A stretch of 64,000 nt of DNA, from contig DASZOU010000033.1 of NCBI GenBank assembly GCA_035550655.1, positions 310,001 through 374,000 of the forward strand, written 5' to 3'. The notes beneath the pieces were generated by a model. That model was not told where the DNA came from, did no database searches, and worked only from the letters and a program-made list of their open reading frames with translations. Below, piece by piece: positions 43,050-52,256 of this stretch. The stretch is from DASZTV01 sp035550655 (lineage in GTDB: Bacteria; Actinomycetota; Actinomycetes; JAFAQI01). The position numbers and the translations under genes are program-made. Positions within the stretch are counted from its first letter, which is position 1. Every line of letters begins with the position of its first letter.

Positions 43050-45214
43050 CGACGTTCGTCGACCCGATCCCGCCAACCCTGGCGACGCCGCCGTACGACG
43101 CGCGGGAGCCGGAGCAGGTGGGCCGGTTCCGCCGCATCGTGCGTGGCCGGCCTGCGGATCCGACCTGGGTCCGGCCGTCACTGCTCACCTTGCTCGGCGG
43201 CACCGCTCTGCTTTACCTCTGGGGCCTCGGTGCGTCCGGCTGGGCGAACAGCTTCTACAGCGCAGCCGTGCAGGCGAGCACGCACTCGTGGAAGGCGTTC
43301 TTCTTCGGTTCGCTCGACTCCGGCAACTCGATCACCGTCGACAAGCCGCCGGCGTCGTTGTGGGTGATGGACCTGTCAGCACGGATCTTCGGGGTCAACA
43401 GCTGGAGCATCCTGGTGCCCGAGGCGCTCATGGGCGTCGCCGCGGTCGGTTTGCTCTACCTGACGGTGCGCCGGGTGTTCACCGTTCAGGCCGGACTGCT
43501 CGCCGGCGCGGTGCTTGCCCTCACGCCGGTCGCGACGCTGATGTTCCGGTTCAACAACCCGGACGCGCTGCTCGTTCTGCTCCTCGTCGCGGCGGCGTAC
43601 GCCGTGACTCGCGCGATCGAGTCGGCGAGCACGAAGTGGCTCCTGCTTGCGGGCGGGCTGGTCGGCACCGGATTCATCACGAAGATGATGCAGGCCTTCC
43701 TCGTCGTGCCTGCATTCGGTCTGGCGTACCTCATTGCCGCGGACACGTCGCTGAAGCGGCGGATCGGCCAGCTCCTGGCGGCGCTCACGGCGATGGTGGT
43801 CGCGTCCGGCTGGTGGGTCGCGATCGTCGCGGCGTGGCCGGCGTCGAGCCGGCCGTACATCGGCGGCTCGCAGGACAACAGCATCCTTAACCTGATCTTC
43901 GGCTACAACGGCTTCGGCCGGATCACGGGCAACGAGACCGGGAGTGTGACCGGCGGCGGCGGCTTCGCCGGCCCCGGCGGCACCACCGGCAGCATGTGGG
44001 GCAAGACCGGGCTGCTGCGGATGTTCGGCAACGAGTTCGGCGGCCAGGTCGCCTGGCTGATCCCGGCCGCGCTGCTGCTGCTGGTCGTCATGCTGTGGCT
44101 CACCCGCCGCGCTCGGCGCGTCGATGCCGGACGAGCGCAGCTGGTCGTCTGGGGCGGCTGGCTGCTCGGGACCGGCCTCACCTTCAGCTACATGGCCGGC
44201 ATCATCCACCCGTACTACGCGGTGGCACTGGCCCCCGCGATCGGTGCTCTCGTCGGAATCGGAGCGACCGAGCTCTGGGCGCGCCGGCACGAGACACTCG
44301 CCCGGCTGTCGCTGGCGGCAGCGGCCGGCCTCACGACCTGGTGGTCCTACCAGCTGCTCGACCGCACTCCCAGCTGGCATCCCGCGCTGCGGGCGGGGGT
44401 GGTCGTCACCGGCACCCTGGCGACGGTGGGTATCGCCGTGGCGCCGTACCTGCACCTACGTCTCGCTCCGGCCGTCGCGGCGACCGCGCTGGTCGCCGGC
44501 CTGGCCGGCCCAGCGGCGTACTCGGTCGCGACGGCCGCCACGCCGCACACCGGCTCACTGCCGAGCGCCGGGCCGGCGGCTGCTGGCTTCGGGCCCGGAG
44601 CCGGACGCATGCCCGGCGGGTTTGCCCGCGGCGCGGGCGGGCAGACCGGTGGAGCGCCCGGACCCGGCCTCGGCGCTCCGGGCGGCGGATTCTGGCCGGG
44701 CGGTCCCCCGACCACGGGCGGGCTTCCCGGAATCGGTGGCCAATCCGGAATCGGCGGACCGCTCGGCCAAGCCGCGACGACCGGCGCGATGCCGCGGGTG
44801 CTCGTCGGCGGCGCACCGACCGCCGGCCGCGGCGGCCTGCTCGACGCTCCCACTCCGTCGTCCGCCCTCGTCGCCGCGCTGAAGGACGGCGCCGCGCGCT
44901 ACCGCTGGGTGGCGGCCACCGTCGGATCGCAGAACGCCGCCGGCTACCAGCTGGGCAGCGACGAGCCGGTGATGGCGATCGGCGGCTTCAACGGCACCGA
45001 CCCGTCGCCCACGCTCGCGCAGTTCAAGGAGTGGGTCAGCGAAGGCAAGATCCACTACTTCATCCCCGGTGGAACCGGCGCGGGCTTGGGCCGTGGCATG
45101 GGCGGATCCGGCACGTCGTCGTCGATCACCCAGTGGGTGGAAGCCAGCTACACCGCGACGACGATCGGCGGCACGACGGTCTACGACCTGACCGGCCCCG
45201 CCTCGACCACCTAG
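43046..45214 (+). CDS. GT39/ArnT-like membrane glycosyltransferase
   Basis: A 722-residue integral membrane enzyme. The N-terminal luminal loop has FGSLDSGNSITVDKPPASLW with the Asp of the catalytic pair, and about ten helices follow (VPEALMGVAAVGLLYLTVRR, LVVMLWLTRRARR). After residue 495 comes a Gly/Pro/Ala-rich stretch and then a soluble end domain (YRWVAATVGSQNAAGYQLGS, EWVSEGKIHYFIPGG) of the YkcB type. It should transfer a sugar from a polyprenyl-phosphate donor to a surface acceptor. AAAGGAG lies upstream of GTG 43046 (GTGA overlap). Confidence 0.9.
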   Translation: MTTFVDPIPPTLATPPYDAREPEQVGRFRRIVRGRPADPTWVRPSLLTLLGGTALLYLWGLGASGWANSFYSAAVQASTHSWKAFFFGSLDSGNSITVDKPPASLWVMDLSARIFGVNSWSILVPEALMGVAAVGLLYLTVRRVFTVQAGLLAGAVLALTPVATLMFRFNNPDALLVLLLVAAAYAVTRAIESASTKWLLLAGGLVGTGFITKMMQAFLVVPAFGLAYLIAADTSLKRRIGQLLAALTAMVVASGWWVAIVAAWPASSRPYIGGSQDNSILNLIFGYNGFGRITGNETGSVTGGGGFAGPGGTTGSMWGKTGLLRMFGNEFGGQVAWLIPAALLLLVVMLWLTRRARRVDAGRAQLVVWGGWLLGTGLTFSYMAGIIHPYYAVALAPAIGALVGIGATELWARRHETLARLSLAAAAGLTTWWSYQLLDRTPSWHPALRAGVVVTGTLATVGIAVAPYLHLRLAPAVAATALVAGLAGPAAYSVATAATPHTGSLPSAGPAAAGFGPGAGRMPGGFARGAGGQTGGAPGPGLGAPGGGFWPGGPPTTGGLPGIGGQSGIGGPLGQAATTGAMPRVLVGGAPTAGRGGLLDAPTPSSALVAALKDGAARYRWVAATVGSQNAAGYQLGSDEPVMAIGGFNGTDPSPTLAQFKEWVSEGKIHYFIPGGTGAGLGRGMGGSGTSSSITQWVEASYTATTIGGTTVYDLTGPASTT

Positions 45215-45221
45215 CCATCCG

Positions 45222-45278
45222 CGAACTTGCGATTTCGGCCCGTTCCGGAGGGAATTTCGGGCCGAAATCGCAAGTTCG
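45222..45278. terminator. Bidirectional terminator with 21-bp arms
   Basis: Perfect 21-bp arms at 45222-45242 and 45258-45278 (CGAACTTGCGATTTCGGCCC plus G and its complement) with a 15-base loop. It fills the gap between the convergent glycosyltransferase stop (45214) and channel gene stop (45284), the textbook site for a shared terminator, although no T-run follows. Confidence 0.75.
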
Positions 45279-45283
45279 GCGAG

Positions 45284-47212
45284 CTAGAGCGGGTTGCGGG
45301 TGAGGACGACGATCTGGTCGTCCGCACCGAACCCCATCGGGCCGGTGTCCTTCGGGTTCACCACAACCTCGCCGCCCGCCGCCCGGTAGCCCAGCGCCAT
45401 GTCCCCGCTCTTCGCCACCGCAAGCACCACCGACCCCCACACGTGGTCGCCGTCGGCGACGTAGCGGCGGGACGGCTGCATCGAGATGGTCGGTCCGCTG
45501 GGCCCGAACAGCTCTCCGAACACCGCCGCCAGCCGCGGGTTCTCCGACAGCTGCGCCATCAGCAGGCTGGCTAGGTCGTCGCTGACCACGAAGTCGTCGA
45601 TGCCCGCGGTAGCCGCGATCGGCACGGTGCGCGACTCGAGGACCTCGGCGACGACCCGCGGCCGGTCCTCGACCGCCGCCAGCGCCCGGTTGAGCGTGAT
45701 GATCGTGAGCAGCGTGCGCGCGTCCGCGTCGGACTGCGACAGGTGGCCGCGGTATCCGAGGACGAAGATCTGCTCGTAGCTCTGCACGTCGAGGTCGGCG
45801 ATGCCGGTGTCGGCAGCGACCTCGACGTGGTGTGTCGTGGCCGGTACGACGACGTCGGCGGGGGCGATGACCTCGGGGTCGACGACGATCCGCAGGGTTG
45901 CCCCGGGGCTGAGCATCCCGTCGAGTGCCGACACGATCCGGCCACCCAGGTCAGACCAGCCGATCACGAGCAGCCGGCCGTCGGCCGCGGCGGTAATCGC
46001 ACCGCCGCTCGCCGCCGGAGCCGCAGGCAGGTCGGATGCGCCCGTGAAGCGCATGGCGCTGTCATCCTCTGCGACCAGGAAAAGGCGGTCACCCGCCGCC
46101 ACCACGAGGTCCATGGGCGGCGCGAGGCTGAGCCGGCCGTCGGCGTGCTGGAGTCCAAGCGGCGTGCTGCCCTGGTAGGACAGCAGGATGTCACCGAACC
46201 GCTGACCGACGACGTCAGTTGCCTCGGTGGTGTAGATCTCGTCGCCGTCGAAGTCGAGCAGCTCGCGGTAGACCGCGCCGAGTCCCGCTTGCCGGCACGC
46301 CTGCGCAACGACCTTCGCGATGATGTCGGCGGCGTGCACCGGCAGGACGCGGTCACCGCATGCGGCGACGAGCGCCTCCGCGGTGCTCTCCGAGCCGAGC
46401 TCGACGACGATCGGAGCGTCGCCTTCCGGCAGCATCGAGCTCGCTGCGAGTGCGGCCTTGACCGCGCCGGCGTCGCCCTCCTCCTGCTCGTCGGCAAGCA
46501 CGACGACCGACCGCGCGGTCGCGATCGCGACCTTCTCCAGGTTCGAAGGGTTCGCGGGGTCGCCGGTCCGGAAGATCAGCCGGGTGTTCTTGAGGTTGTC
46601 GACCCGCTGGTCGACGTCGTCCTCGATCTCCGACTTCTCGGTCGTCGACAGCACGACGATCGCCGGCTTGCGCTCACTCTCGTTGGCGACGACGATCTCC
46701 GAGATCACCGCGTACAGGCGGGGCGATCGGCCGAGGATCAAAGTGTGGCCGCTTTCGATGACCGCACCGCGGCCGCGCTGCAGCGCTTCGAGACGCTGCT
46801 CGAACGCGGTGGCGATGATGCCGATCAACGCGCTCGCGATGATGATGCCGGAGATCGTGACAATCAGCGCGACGATCCGCACGGCCCACGCCGTGTCCGA
46901 CGCCATCGTCCCGGTGTCGAGCACCCGTAGCAGGCTCTGCCAGAAGTCCTCGCCGAACCCCTTGTGCGTCCCGCCGTACGCCTGGTGGGCGACCGCGATG
47001 ACCGTCGCGGCGACGATGACGAACGCCATCGTGACCGTGAACAGCAGTGCGATGACGCCGAGCGGTCCGCGAGAGAGCAGCGCGTCGAACCGGTAGCGCA
47101 GCACCTCGCCGGTGCTCGGTTCCGACGGCCGGACTCGCACATCGCCTTCGGTGATGGCCGCTGTGGCGCCGGCTCGTGCCCGTCGTCGCCGTCTTGCAGG
47201 TTCCCCGCCCAT
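45284..47212 (-). CDS. CASTOR/POLLUX-like ion-channel protein
   Basis: A 642-residue protein of the bacterial CASTOR/POLLUX (SYM8) group. Two membrane helices near the N-terminus (GVIALLFTVTMAFVIVAATV and VALIVTISGIIIASALIGII) flank a pore-helix-like segment (FWQSLLRVLDTGTMASD). The rest holds tandem RCK/TrkA-N domains: HTLILGRSPRLYAVISEIV starts the first, and RLLVIGWSDLGGRIVSALDG the second. It should form a ligand-gated cation channel. ATG 47212 is chosen because the 47 codons above it are Arg/Ser-rich shadow. It is divergent from the crotonase gene by 56 bp. Confidence 0.85.
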   Translation of the reverse strand: MGGEPARRRRRARAGATAAITEGDVRVRPSEPSTGEVLRYRFDALLSRGPLGVIALLFTVTMAFVIVAATVIAVAHQAYGGTHKGFGEDFWQSLLRVLDTGTMASDTAWAVRIVALIVTISGIIIASALIGIIATAFEQRLEALQRGRGAVIESGHTLILGRSPRLYAVISEIVVANESERKPAIVVLSTTEKSEIEDDVDQRVDNLKNTRLIFRTGDPANPSNLEKVAIATARSVVVLADEQEEGDAGAVKAALAASSMLPEGDAPIVVELGSESTAEALVAACGDRVLPVHAADIIAKVVAQACRQAGLGAVYRELLDFDGDEIYTTEATDVVGQRFGDILLSYQGSTPLGLQHADGRLSLAPPMDLVVAAGDRLFLVAEDDSAMRFTGASDLPAAPAASGGAITAAADGRLLVIGWSDLGGRIVSALDGMLSPGATLRIVVDPEVIAPADVVVPATTHHVEVAADTGIADLDVQSYEQIFVLGYRGHLSQSDADARTLLTIITLNRALAAVEDRPRVVAEVLESRTVPIAATAGIDDFVVSDDLASLLMAQLSENPRLAAVFGELFGPSGPTISMQPSRRYVADGDHVWGSVVLAVAKSGDMALGYRAAGGEVVVNPKDTGPMGFGADDQIVVLTRNPL

Positions 47213-47268
47213 GAGCGGCGACGATATCTGCGCACCAACGGACGCGAACAGAGCCGTACGCTGCGCCG

Positions 47269-48300
47269 ATGAGTGACGTGCCTGACCCGAACGCCGCATC
47301 CGGGCGATCTGCAGCGTGGTACGAGGGCTACCTCGACGGACCGCAAGCCCCACTGTCAGGGCTGACCGGCGAGCCGGCTGAGCCGCCGTCGTACCGGACC
47401 ATGACGTACGAGGTCACCGGACGGATCGCGCGAATCACCTTCAACCGACCCGACCAGGGCAACTCGATCACCTACGACACCCCGATCGAGCTCGCCGATG
47501 CCGTCGAACGCGCCGATCTGGATCCGCGGGTCCACGTCATCGTCGTGTCGGGCCGGGGCAAGGGGTTCTGCGGCGGCTACGACCTCGCGGCGTTCGCCGA
47601 GCGGATGGACGAAACCGGCCGGGCGCCGTCGGCGCGACGATCGGGCACCGTGCTCGCTTCGGGCGTGCAGATCGCCAACCACGACCCGAACGGCACGTGG
47701 GACCCGATGATCGACTACGCGATGATGAGCCGCTTCAACCGCGGCTTCGCCTCGTTGCTGCACGCGAACAAGCCGACGGTCGCGAAGCTGCACGGGTTCT
47801 GCGTTGCCGGCGGGACCGACATCGCGCTGTACGCCGACCAGATCATCGCCGCCGACAACACGAAGATCGGCTACCCGCCGACCCGGGTCTGGGGCATCCC
47901 CGCCGCCGGCATGTGGGCGCACCGGCTGGGCGACCAGCGGGCGAAGCGGCTGCTGTTCACCGGCGACACGATCTCCGGTGCGGAGGCGGCCGAGTGGGGG
48001 CTGGTGATCGAGGCGCCGTCACCGGACCAGCTCGACGAGCGCACCGAGATCCTGCTCGAGCGCATCGCGCGGATGCCGGTCAACCAGCTGATCATGGCGA
48101 AGCTCGCGCTCAACAGCTCCCTGCTCGCGCAGGGCGTCGCCACCTCGACGATGGTCTCGACGGTCTTCGACGGCATCGCGCGCCATACCCGCGAGGGCTA
48201 CGCGTTTCAGCAACGCGCGGCGGAGGTCGGCTTCCGGCAGGCGGTGGCGGAACGCGACGACCCCTACGGCGATCGCGGTCCGAGCACCTTCAAAGGCTGA
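47269..48300 (+). CDS. Enoyl-CoA hydratase/isomerase family protein
   Basis: A 343-residue crotonase. IARITFNRPDQGNSITYDTP, the first oxyanion-hole segment GRGKGFCGGYDLAAFAERMD and the second LHGFCVAGGTDIALYADQII are clear. It is longer than the usual 260 residues, with about 40 extra N-terminal residues and an insertion near 110-145, as in several actinobacterial steroid/acid catabolism crotonases. The acidic residues of hydratases are not obvious, so hydrolase or isomerase activity is also possible. Confidence 0.88.
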   Translation: MSDVPDPNAASGRSAAWYEGYLDGPQAPLSGLTGEPAEPPSYRTMTYEVTGRIARITFNRPDQGNSITYDTPIELADAVERADLDPRVHVIVVSGRGKGFCGGYDLAAFAERMDETGRAPSARRSGTVLASGVQIANHDPNGTWDPMIDYAMMSRFNRGFASLLHANKPTVAKLHGFCVAGGTDIALYADQIIAADNTKIGYPPTRVWGIPAAGMWAHRLGDQRAKRLLFTGDTISGAEAAEWGLVIEAPSPDQLDERTEILLERIARMPVNQLIMAKLALNSSLLAQGVATSTMVSTVFDGIARHTREGYAFQQRAAEVGFRQAVAERDDPYGDRGPSTFKG

Positions 48301-48315
48301 CCGGCCCGGGCCGCG

Positions 48316-49131
48316 CTAAGGAGCGGCGCAGGTCTGCGCGTAGGCGCAGACGTTGAACGACTGCCCGTCCGCCGCCAGCGGTGACGTCGTCGCCTCGTTG
48401 ACGAGCCCAGGCCCCATGTCGATCAGCGTCGGGTTGCCCGCCGCGATGGTGTGGGTGCCCGTCCCGTCGGTGTACGTCGACGTCGGCCCGAAGTGCGTCG
48501 TACCGGTGTTCGCCAGCAACGTCTGCGCGACCAGCGTGGGTGCCTCGTGGATCCACTCGGCAGAGGAGTGCGACGACGCGTAGGAGATGGTCTTCGCCCA
48601 GCTCCAGCCCCTTGTCGTGTCGTTGATCGAGATCGCCCACTGGCCCGGCGAGCTCTCCGAGATGGCCACCGACACGTTGTCGCCCGGGGCGACCGTGCAG
48701 GCGGGGTCAGTGCTGCAGCCGTCGATCGGCGTTTCGGCGGCGGGCAGGATCTCGTACCAGGCGCCGTACTGCGCACCGCTGATCGGGTTGTCCGGAAGGG
48801 AGTTCTCCGAGACCCCGGCCTGGATCAGGTCGGAGGTGTCGTAGCCACCGATGCCGGTCCACGTGGCGGCGAACCCGGGCGGCAGCAGGCCGGCGGTCGG
48901 GACCGTGAACGTGGACTTGACGGCGGTCACGCCGCCGCCGGAGGGCGTCACTGCGTAGCCAGCCCAGTTGAGGCTGGTCGTCGTGCCGCCGTGGGCCGGC
49001 AGGACCTCACTCAAGCTGGTCTTGACCAGCGCGGCACCGAAGGCGCCGCCGGTCGCGGCGGGAGCAGCCGCACCGGCCGTCGCGCACAGCGCGAGCGTGG
49101 CGATCGCGGTGCCAAGCAGACGTCGAGGCAT
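48316..49131 (-). CDS. G1 family (eqolisin) glutamic peptidase
   Basis: A 271-residue secreted acid peptidase. A signal peptide (LLGTAIATLALCATAGAAAP) is followed by the G1 fold: TSLNWAGYAVTP, TWTGIGGYDTSDLIQAGVSE with the catalytic Gln, YGAWYEILPA, and SSAEWIHEAPTLV with the catalytic Glu. Eqolisins work at low pH; bacterial forms occur in acid-soil actinobacteria. ATG 49131 is preferred over the longer frame. It is a tandem paralogue of the 49276 gene, 144 bp away, from a duplication. Confidence 0.9.
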   Translation of the reverse strand: MPRRLLGTAIATLALCATAGAAAPAATGGAFGAALVKTSLSEVLPAHGGTTTSLNWAGYAVTPSGGGVTAVKSTFTVPTAGLLPPGFAATWTGIGGYDTSDLIQAGVSENSLPDNPISGAQYGAWYEILPAAETPIDGCSTDPACTVAPGDNVSVAISESSPGQWAISINDTTRGWSWAKTISYASSHSSAEWIHEAPTLVAQTLLANTGTTHFGPTSTYTDGTGTHTIAAGNPTLIDMGPGLVNEATTSPLAADGQSFNVCAYAQTCAAP

Positions 49132-49275
49132 GGACGGCGCCCAATCAGGTAGCACGCTGGGGCCGCGGGCACGAGATGCGCATGCCGCCCCCGGCGTCGA
49201 TGACAGGTGACGGCGACGGACTTCCCCGAGTCAGCCGGTCTCAAACCACCCGGCGCGATGAAGTTCTTTCGCGGA

Positions 49276-50112
49276 TCAGGCGCAGCTCTGCTTCCACGAG
49301 CAGACGTCGAAGGACTGGCCGTCCTTGCGCAACGGCGACGGGGTGGCTTCGTTGACCACACCCGGTGAGAGATCGACCAGCGTGGGGTCACCCTGCGCGA
49401 TGGTCTGGTCGACCGCGCCACCACTCGCCGTCCGGAAGCTCGAGACCGGCCCGAAGTGCACGGTCCCGACGCCGGCGAGAACCGTCTGCGCGCCAACCGT
49501 CGGCGCTTCGAGAATCCACTCGGCCGACGACTCCGACGACACGTAGGAGATCTGCTGGTCCCACGTCCAGTGGTTCGTCGGGTCAGCGAGGGAGACGTCC
49601 CAGAGGTTGGTCCCGACGAGCGTGATCGCCACCGTGACGTGCGCCCCTGGCGTCACCGTGCAGGCGGCGTTGCCCGTGCAGTTCGTCAACGGCGTCTCCG
49701 AAGCCGGCAGGATCTCGTACCACGCGCCGTACTGTGCACCGGTCAGGGCGTTGCTTGCGGCGCTGTTCTCGGTCACGCCTGCCTGGATCAGGTCGGAGGT
49801 GTTGTAGCCACCGATCCCGGTCCATGTCGAGGCGAAGCCCGGCGGCACCAGCGTGGCCTTCGGCACCACGAACGTCGACTTCACCGAGGTCACGTCCTGC
49901 GTGGCGGGCGTGACGACGTAGCCGCCCCAGTTGAGGCTCGAGGAGGTCCCGCCGTGCACCGGGAGCACCGCTCGGGCGTGGGTCTTCTGCATCGGCGCGT
50001 TGACCACACCGCCGGCCGCCGTCGCTGCGGGGGCCATCGAGACAGCGATCGCGCCCGCGCCGAGCGCGGCCACCAGGGAACGAATCGTGCGAGGCGACAT
50101 GCCGAGGCTCAT
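49276..50112 (-). CDS. G1 family (eqolisin) glutamic peptidase, paralogue
   Basis: A 278-residue secreted peptidase with the same layout as the 48316 protein: signal peptide (SLVAALGAGAIAVSMAPAAT), SSLNWGGYVVTPATQDV, TWTGIGGYNTSDLIQAGVTE with the catalytic Gln, YGAWYEILPASETPL and SSAEWILEAPTVG with the catalytic Glu. A cysteine pair in TNCTGNAACTV is also kept in both. Likely digests external protein at acid pH. ATG 50112 or ATG 50100 may be used. Confidence 0.9.
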   Translation of the reverse strand: MSLGMSPRTIRSLVAALGAGAIAVSMAPAATAAGGVVNAPMQKTHARAVLPVHGGTSSSLNWGGYVVTPATQDVTSVKSTFVVPKATLVPPGFASTWTGIGGYNTSDLIQAGVTENSAASNALTGAQYGAWYEILPASETPLTNCTGNAACTVTPGAHVTVAITLVGTNLWDVSLADPTNHWTWDQQISYVSSESSAEWILEAPTVGAQTVLAGVGTVHFGPVSSFRTASGGAVDQTIAQGDPTLVDLSPGVVNEATPSPLRKDGQSFDVCSWKQSCA

Positions 50113-50191
50113 TTCTCAGGGATCGAGCCAACGGCGGCCCGCCTTTAGAGGATCCCACGAAATCGCCACAAACCGCTGCGGAGGTACGCGG

Positions 50192-50404
50192 TCAGCCGGC
50201 CTTCGTCCGGGCCAGCACGAGCGCCCTTGTCGGGCACGCGCGAGCCGCGCGCCGCGCATGCGCCACCAGCTCGTCCGGGATCTCACCGGGGGCGATGATC
50301 GGGTAGCCCCACTCGTCGAGCGTGATCCGCTCCGGAAACAGATCAGCGCACAGCCCGTGCGCCACGCACTGGATCGGGTTGAGCTGCAACGCGATCACAC
50401 CCAT
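50192..50404 (-). CDS. Single-cluster ferredoxin
   Basis: A 70-residue ferredoxin of the 3Fe-4S or 4Fe-4S type used with P450s: the cysteines are in QCVAHGLCADLFPE and RACPTRALVL, with the usual CxxH/GxC spacing. DEWGYPII is the family middle. Its ATG at 50404 lies inside the NuoF-like gene end (10-bp overlap). It is the last gene of a minus-strand redox operon and may take electrons from the NuoF-like protein or serve the window's P450s. Confidence 0.85.
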   Translation of the reverse strand: MGVIALQLNPIQCVAHGLCADLFPERITLDEWGYPIIAPGEIPDELVAHARRAARACPTRALVLARTKAG

Positions 50405-51681
50405 CGATGCTGGGTCGGGATCGGGAGGAACGGCGCCGAGGCGGTGCCCGCGCAGGGACGGCCCGCCCGATGCATCTCGACGTCGGACGCAAAGGTCGAC
50501 AGCGCACTGGCGACGAAGCGAACCGCGCCGTCCGGGTGACGACAGGCGCCGCGGCCGGGCACGACGTCGAGCCAGCGGTTGAGCGCCGGCCAGGTCTGCT
50601 CGTCCCATTGACCGGCAGCGAGCGCAGCCATGGCATCGGCAATGGCGGGCAGCCCGTTGAGGCACGGCCCGCACTGCCGCGCGCTCTGCACGGCGAGGTA
50701 CGACGCGACACGAGCCGTCTCGCGCAGCCCGCAGGCACCGGGCGGCAGAACCGCGATGATCCCCGCTCCGAGCGCGCCGCCGACCTCACGTAGCGCCTGG
50801 TGGGTCAGCGGCAACCGAGCCGCGGTCTTCGCCGGCAGCCAGCATCCGAAGTAGCCGCCGACGAGCACCGCGTCGCAGTTCGTGAGGGTCAGCCCGGCGG
50901 CCTTCACGATCCGCCCGATCGAGGTGCCGGTCGCGACCTCCGCCACGCGCCGGTCGGTCCCCGCGCCGCTGACGGTCACCAGCGTCGTACCGGGCTGGGC
51001 GGGGTCGCCGAGCTCGCTGAACCACTCCGGTCCGAACCGCGCGATGGTCGCGAGGTGGGCAAGGGACTCGACGTTGTTGATCAGGGTGGGACGGCGGTCG
51101 ACCCCCCGCTCGAACGGCCGCGGCGGCGTGAACATCGGCACCGCTTCGCCGCCGTTCAGGGCGCTGACGATCGCCGACTCCTCACTCGCGACGTAGCGCG
51201 CCGGAACCGTCTCGAGCGTCACCGCCACCGGGTCGTGACGCCGTTCGGCCATCGCGGCGCGCAGCCACGGCAGCACCGCCGAGCCGTGGTGGACCACCAG
51301 ATGCGCGCGGTCCGCACCCACGGCCCGCGCCGCGAGCTGGATGCCGTCGAGGACGAGATGCGGCGCACGTGCCAGCAGCACCGAATCCTTCGCGCTGGCC
51401 GGCTCGCCTTCGCAGCCGTTGGCCACCACGATCGGCCGGCCCTTCCCCGCGGCGACGGAGCGGAGCTTGCGTGCGGTCGGGAACCCGGCCCCGCCACGGC
51501 CGAGCAGACCACTGCGCTCGACCATGTCGAGCACGGCCGCCGCCGGCAGCGACGGCAGCGCGCCCCAGAGCTCGAGGTGCCGCGCCAGATTGATCGAGCT
51601 CCCGGCGTCGATGCCCGACAGCAGGCGCCCGCTACGCCCCGGCTCCAGGCGTCGCGGGGGTGCCACGGTCTGCGCTGTCAC
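50395..51681 (-). CDS. NuoF-like flavoprotein (NADH dehydrogenase 51-kDa family)
   Basis: A 428-residue protein of the NuoF/HoxF fold. The FMN/NADH region has GLLGRGGAGFPTARKL, VANGCEGEPASAKDSVLL and YVASEESAIVSALNGG. The C-terminal Fe-S part reads ARQCGPCLNGLPAI and GRGACRHPDGAV; compared with SCGxCxPC-N-C, the first cysteine is Ala, leaving three ligands. It would oxidise NAD(P)H and pass electrons to the ferredoxin or the membrane protein next door. No other Complex I genes are nearby, so it is an orphan module. Confidence 0.85.
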   Translation of the reverse strand: MTAQTVAPPRRLEPGRSGRLLSGIDAGSSINLARHLELWGALPSLPAAAVLDMVERSGLLGRGGAGFPTARKLRSVAAGKGRPIVVANGCEGEPASAKDSVLLARAPHLVLDGIQLAARAVGADRAHLVVHHGSAVLPWLRAAMAERRHDPVAVTLETVPARYVASEESAIVSALNGGEAVPMFTPPRPFERGVDRRPTLINNVESLAHLATIARFGPEWFSELGDPAQPGTTLVTVSGAGTDRRVAEVATGTSIGRIVKAAGLTLTNCDAVLVGGYFGCWLPAKTAARLPLTHQALREVGGALGAGIIAVLPPGACGLRETARVASYLAVQSARQCGPCLNGLPAIADAMAALAAGQWDEQTWPALNRWLDVVPGRGACRHPDGAVRFVASALSTFASDVEMHRAGRPCAGTASAPFLPIPTQHRWV

Positions 51682-52256
51682 CGGAACGCCACCTCCCGGG
51701 GCATCGCGGCGACGCCACGCTCGAGATCACGGGTTGCCCATCGCGCCGCCGTTGCCGCGCCGAGAAGCACCATCGCGCCGAGATCGAGGTAGAGACCCCA
51801 GCGGCCACGAGTCGCGTCGGTGCCGGTCATCAGGAAGTGAACGAAGGCGAGCGGCCACAGCGCGTACGTCGCCCAGTGCGTGGCCCGCCAGACCCGATAG
51901 GGCAGCCGGTCGCGCAGCAAGCTGGTCACGATGACAAGGACGATCGCGTCGAACGCCAGCGTGCCGAGCGCGACCCACAGCGGCTTGTAGCCGGCGACGA
52001 ACGGTACGACGAACGACCACCAACCGACGTGCACGTACGTGTCGGCGAGCGTCGAGACGATGTGCAGGGCGATGAACATCATCGACAGCATCGCGAGGTT
52101 GCGATGCAAGTGCTGAGTGGCGAACCGCGGCCAGAACCGGCTCTCGCGGACGCGCTGGGTCGCCGCCAACCCGAGCGCAAACGACATCGTCATCAGCACG
52201 AAGCCGACCACCGCGGTCGCACGGGTGAAGTACCACAGCGTCATGCCCGAGGTCAT
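51678..52256 (-). CDS. Ferric-reductase-like heme membrane protein
   Basis: A 192-residue membrane protein with six helices and the ferric-reductase-like transmembrane domain. Likely heme ligands are histidines in QHLHRNLAMLSMMFIALHIV, WRATHWATYALWPLAFVHF; YKPLWVALGTLAFDAIVLVI is typical. It would carry electrons across the membrane through b hemes. ATG 52256 overlaps the ApbE stop (ATGA). Confidence 0.85.
   Translation of the reverse strand: MTSGMTLWYFTRATAVVGFVLMTMSFALGLAATQRVRESRFWPRFATQHLHRNLAMLSMMFIALHIVSTLADTYVHVGWWSFVVPFVAGYKPLWVALGTLAFDAIVLVIVTSLLRDRLPYRVWRATHWATYALWPLAFVHFLMTGTDATRGRWGLYLDLGAMVLLGAATAARWATRDLERGVAAMPREVAFR

Noticed and set aside
50395..51681. Naming the NuoF-like gene as part of Complex I
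   Set aside because: No other nuo genes adjoin it, a cluster cysteine is missing and the neighbours are ApbE and a ferric-reductase-like protein.
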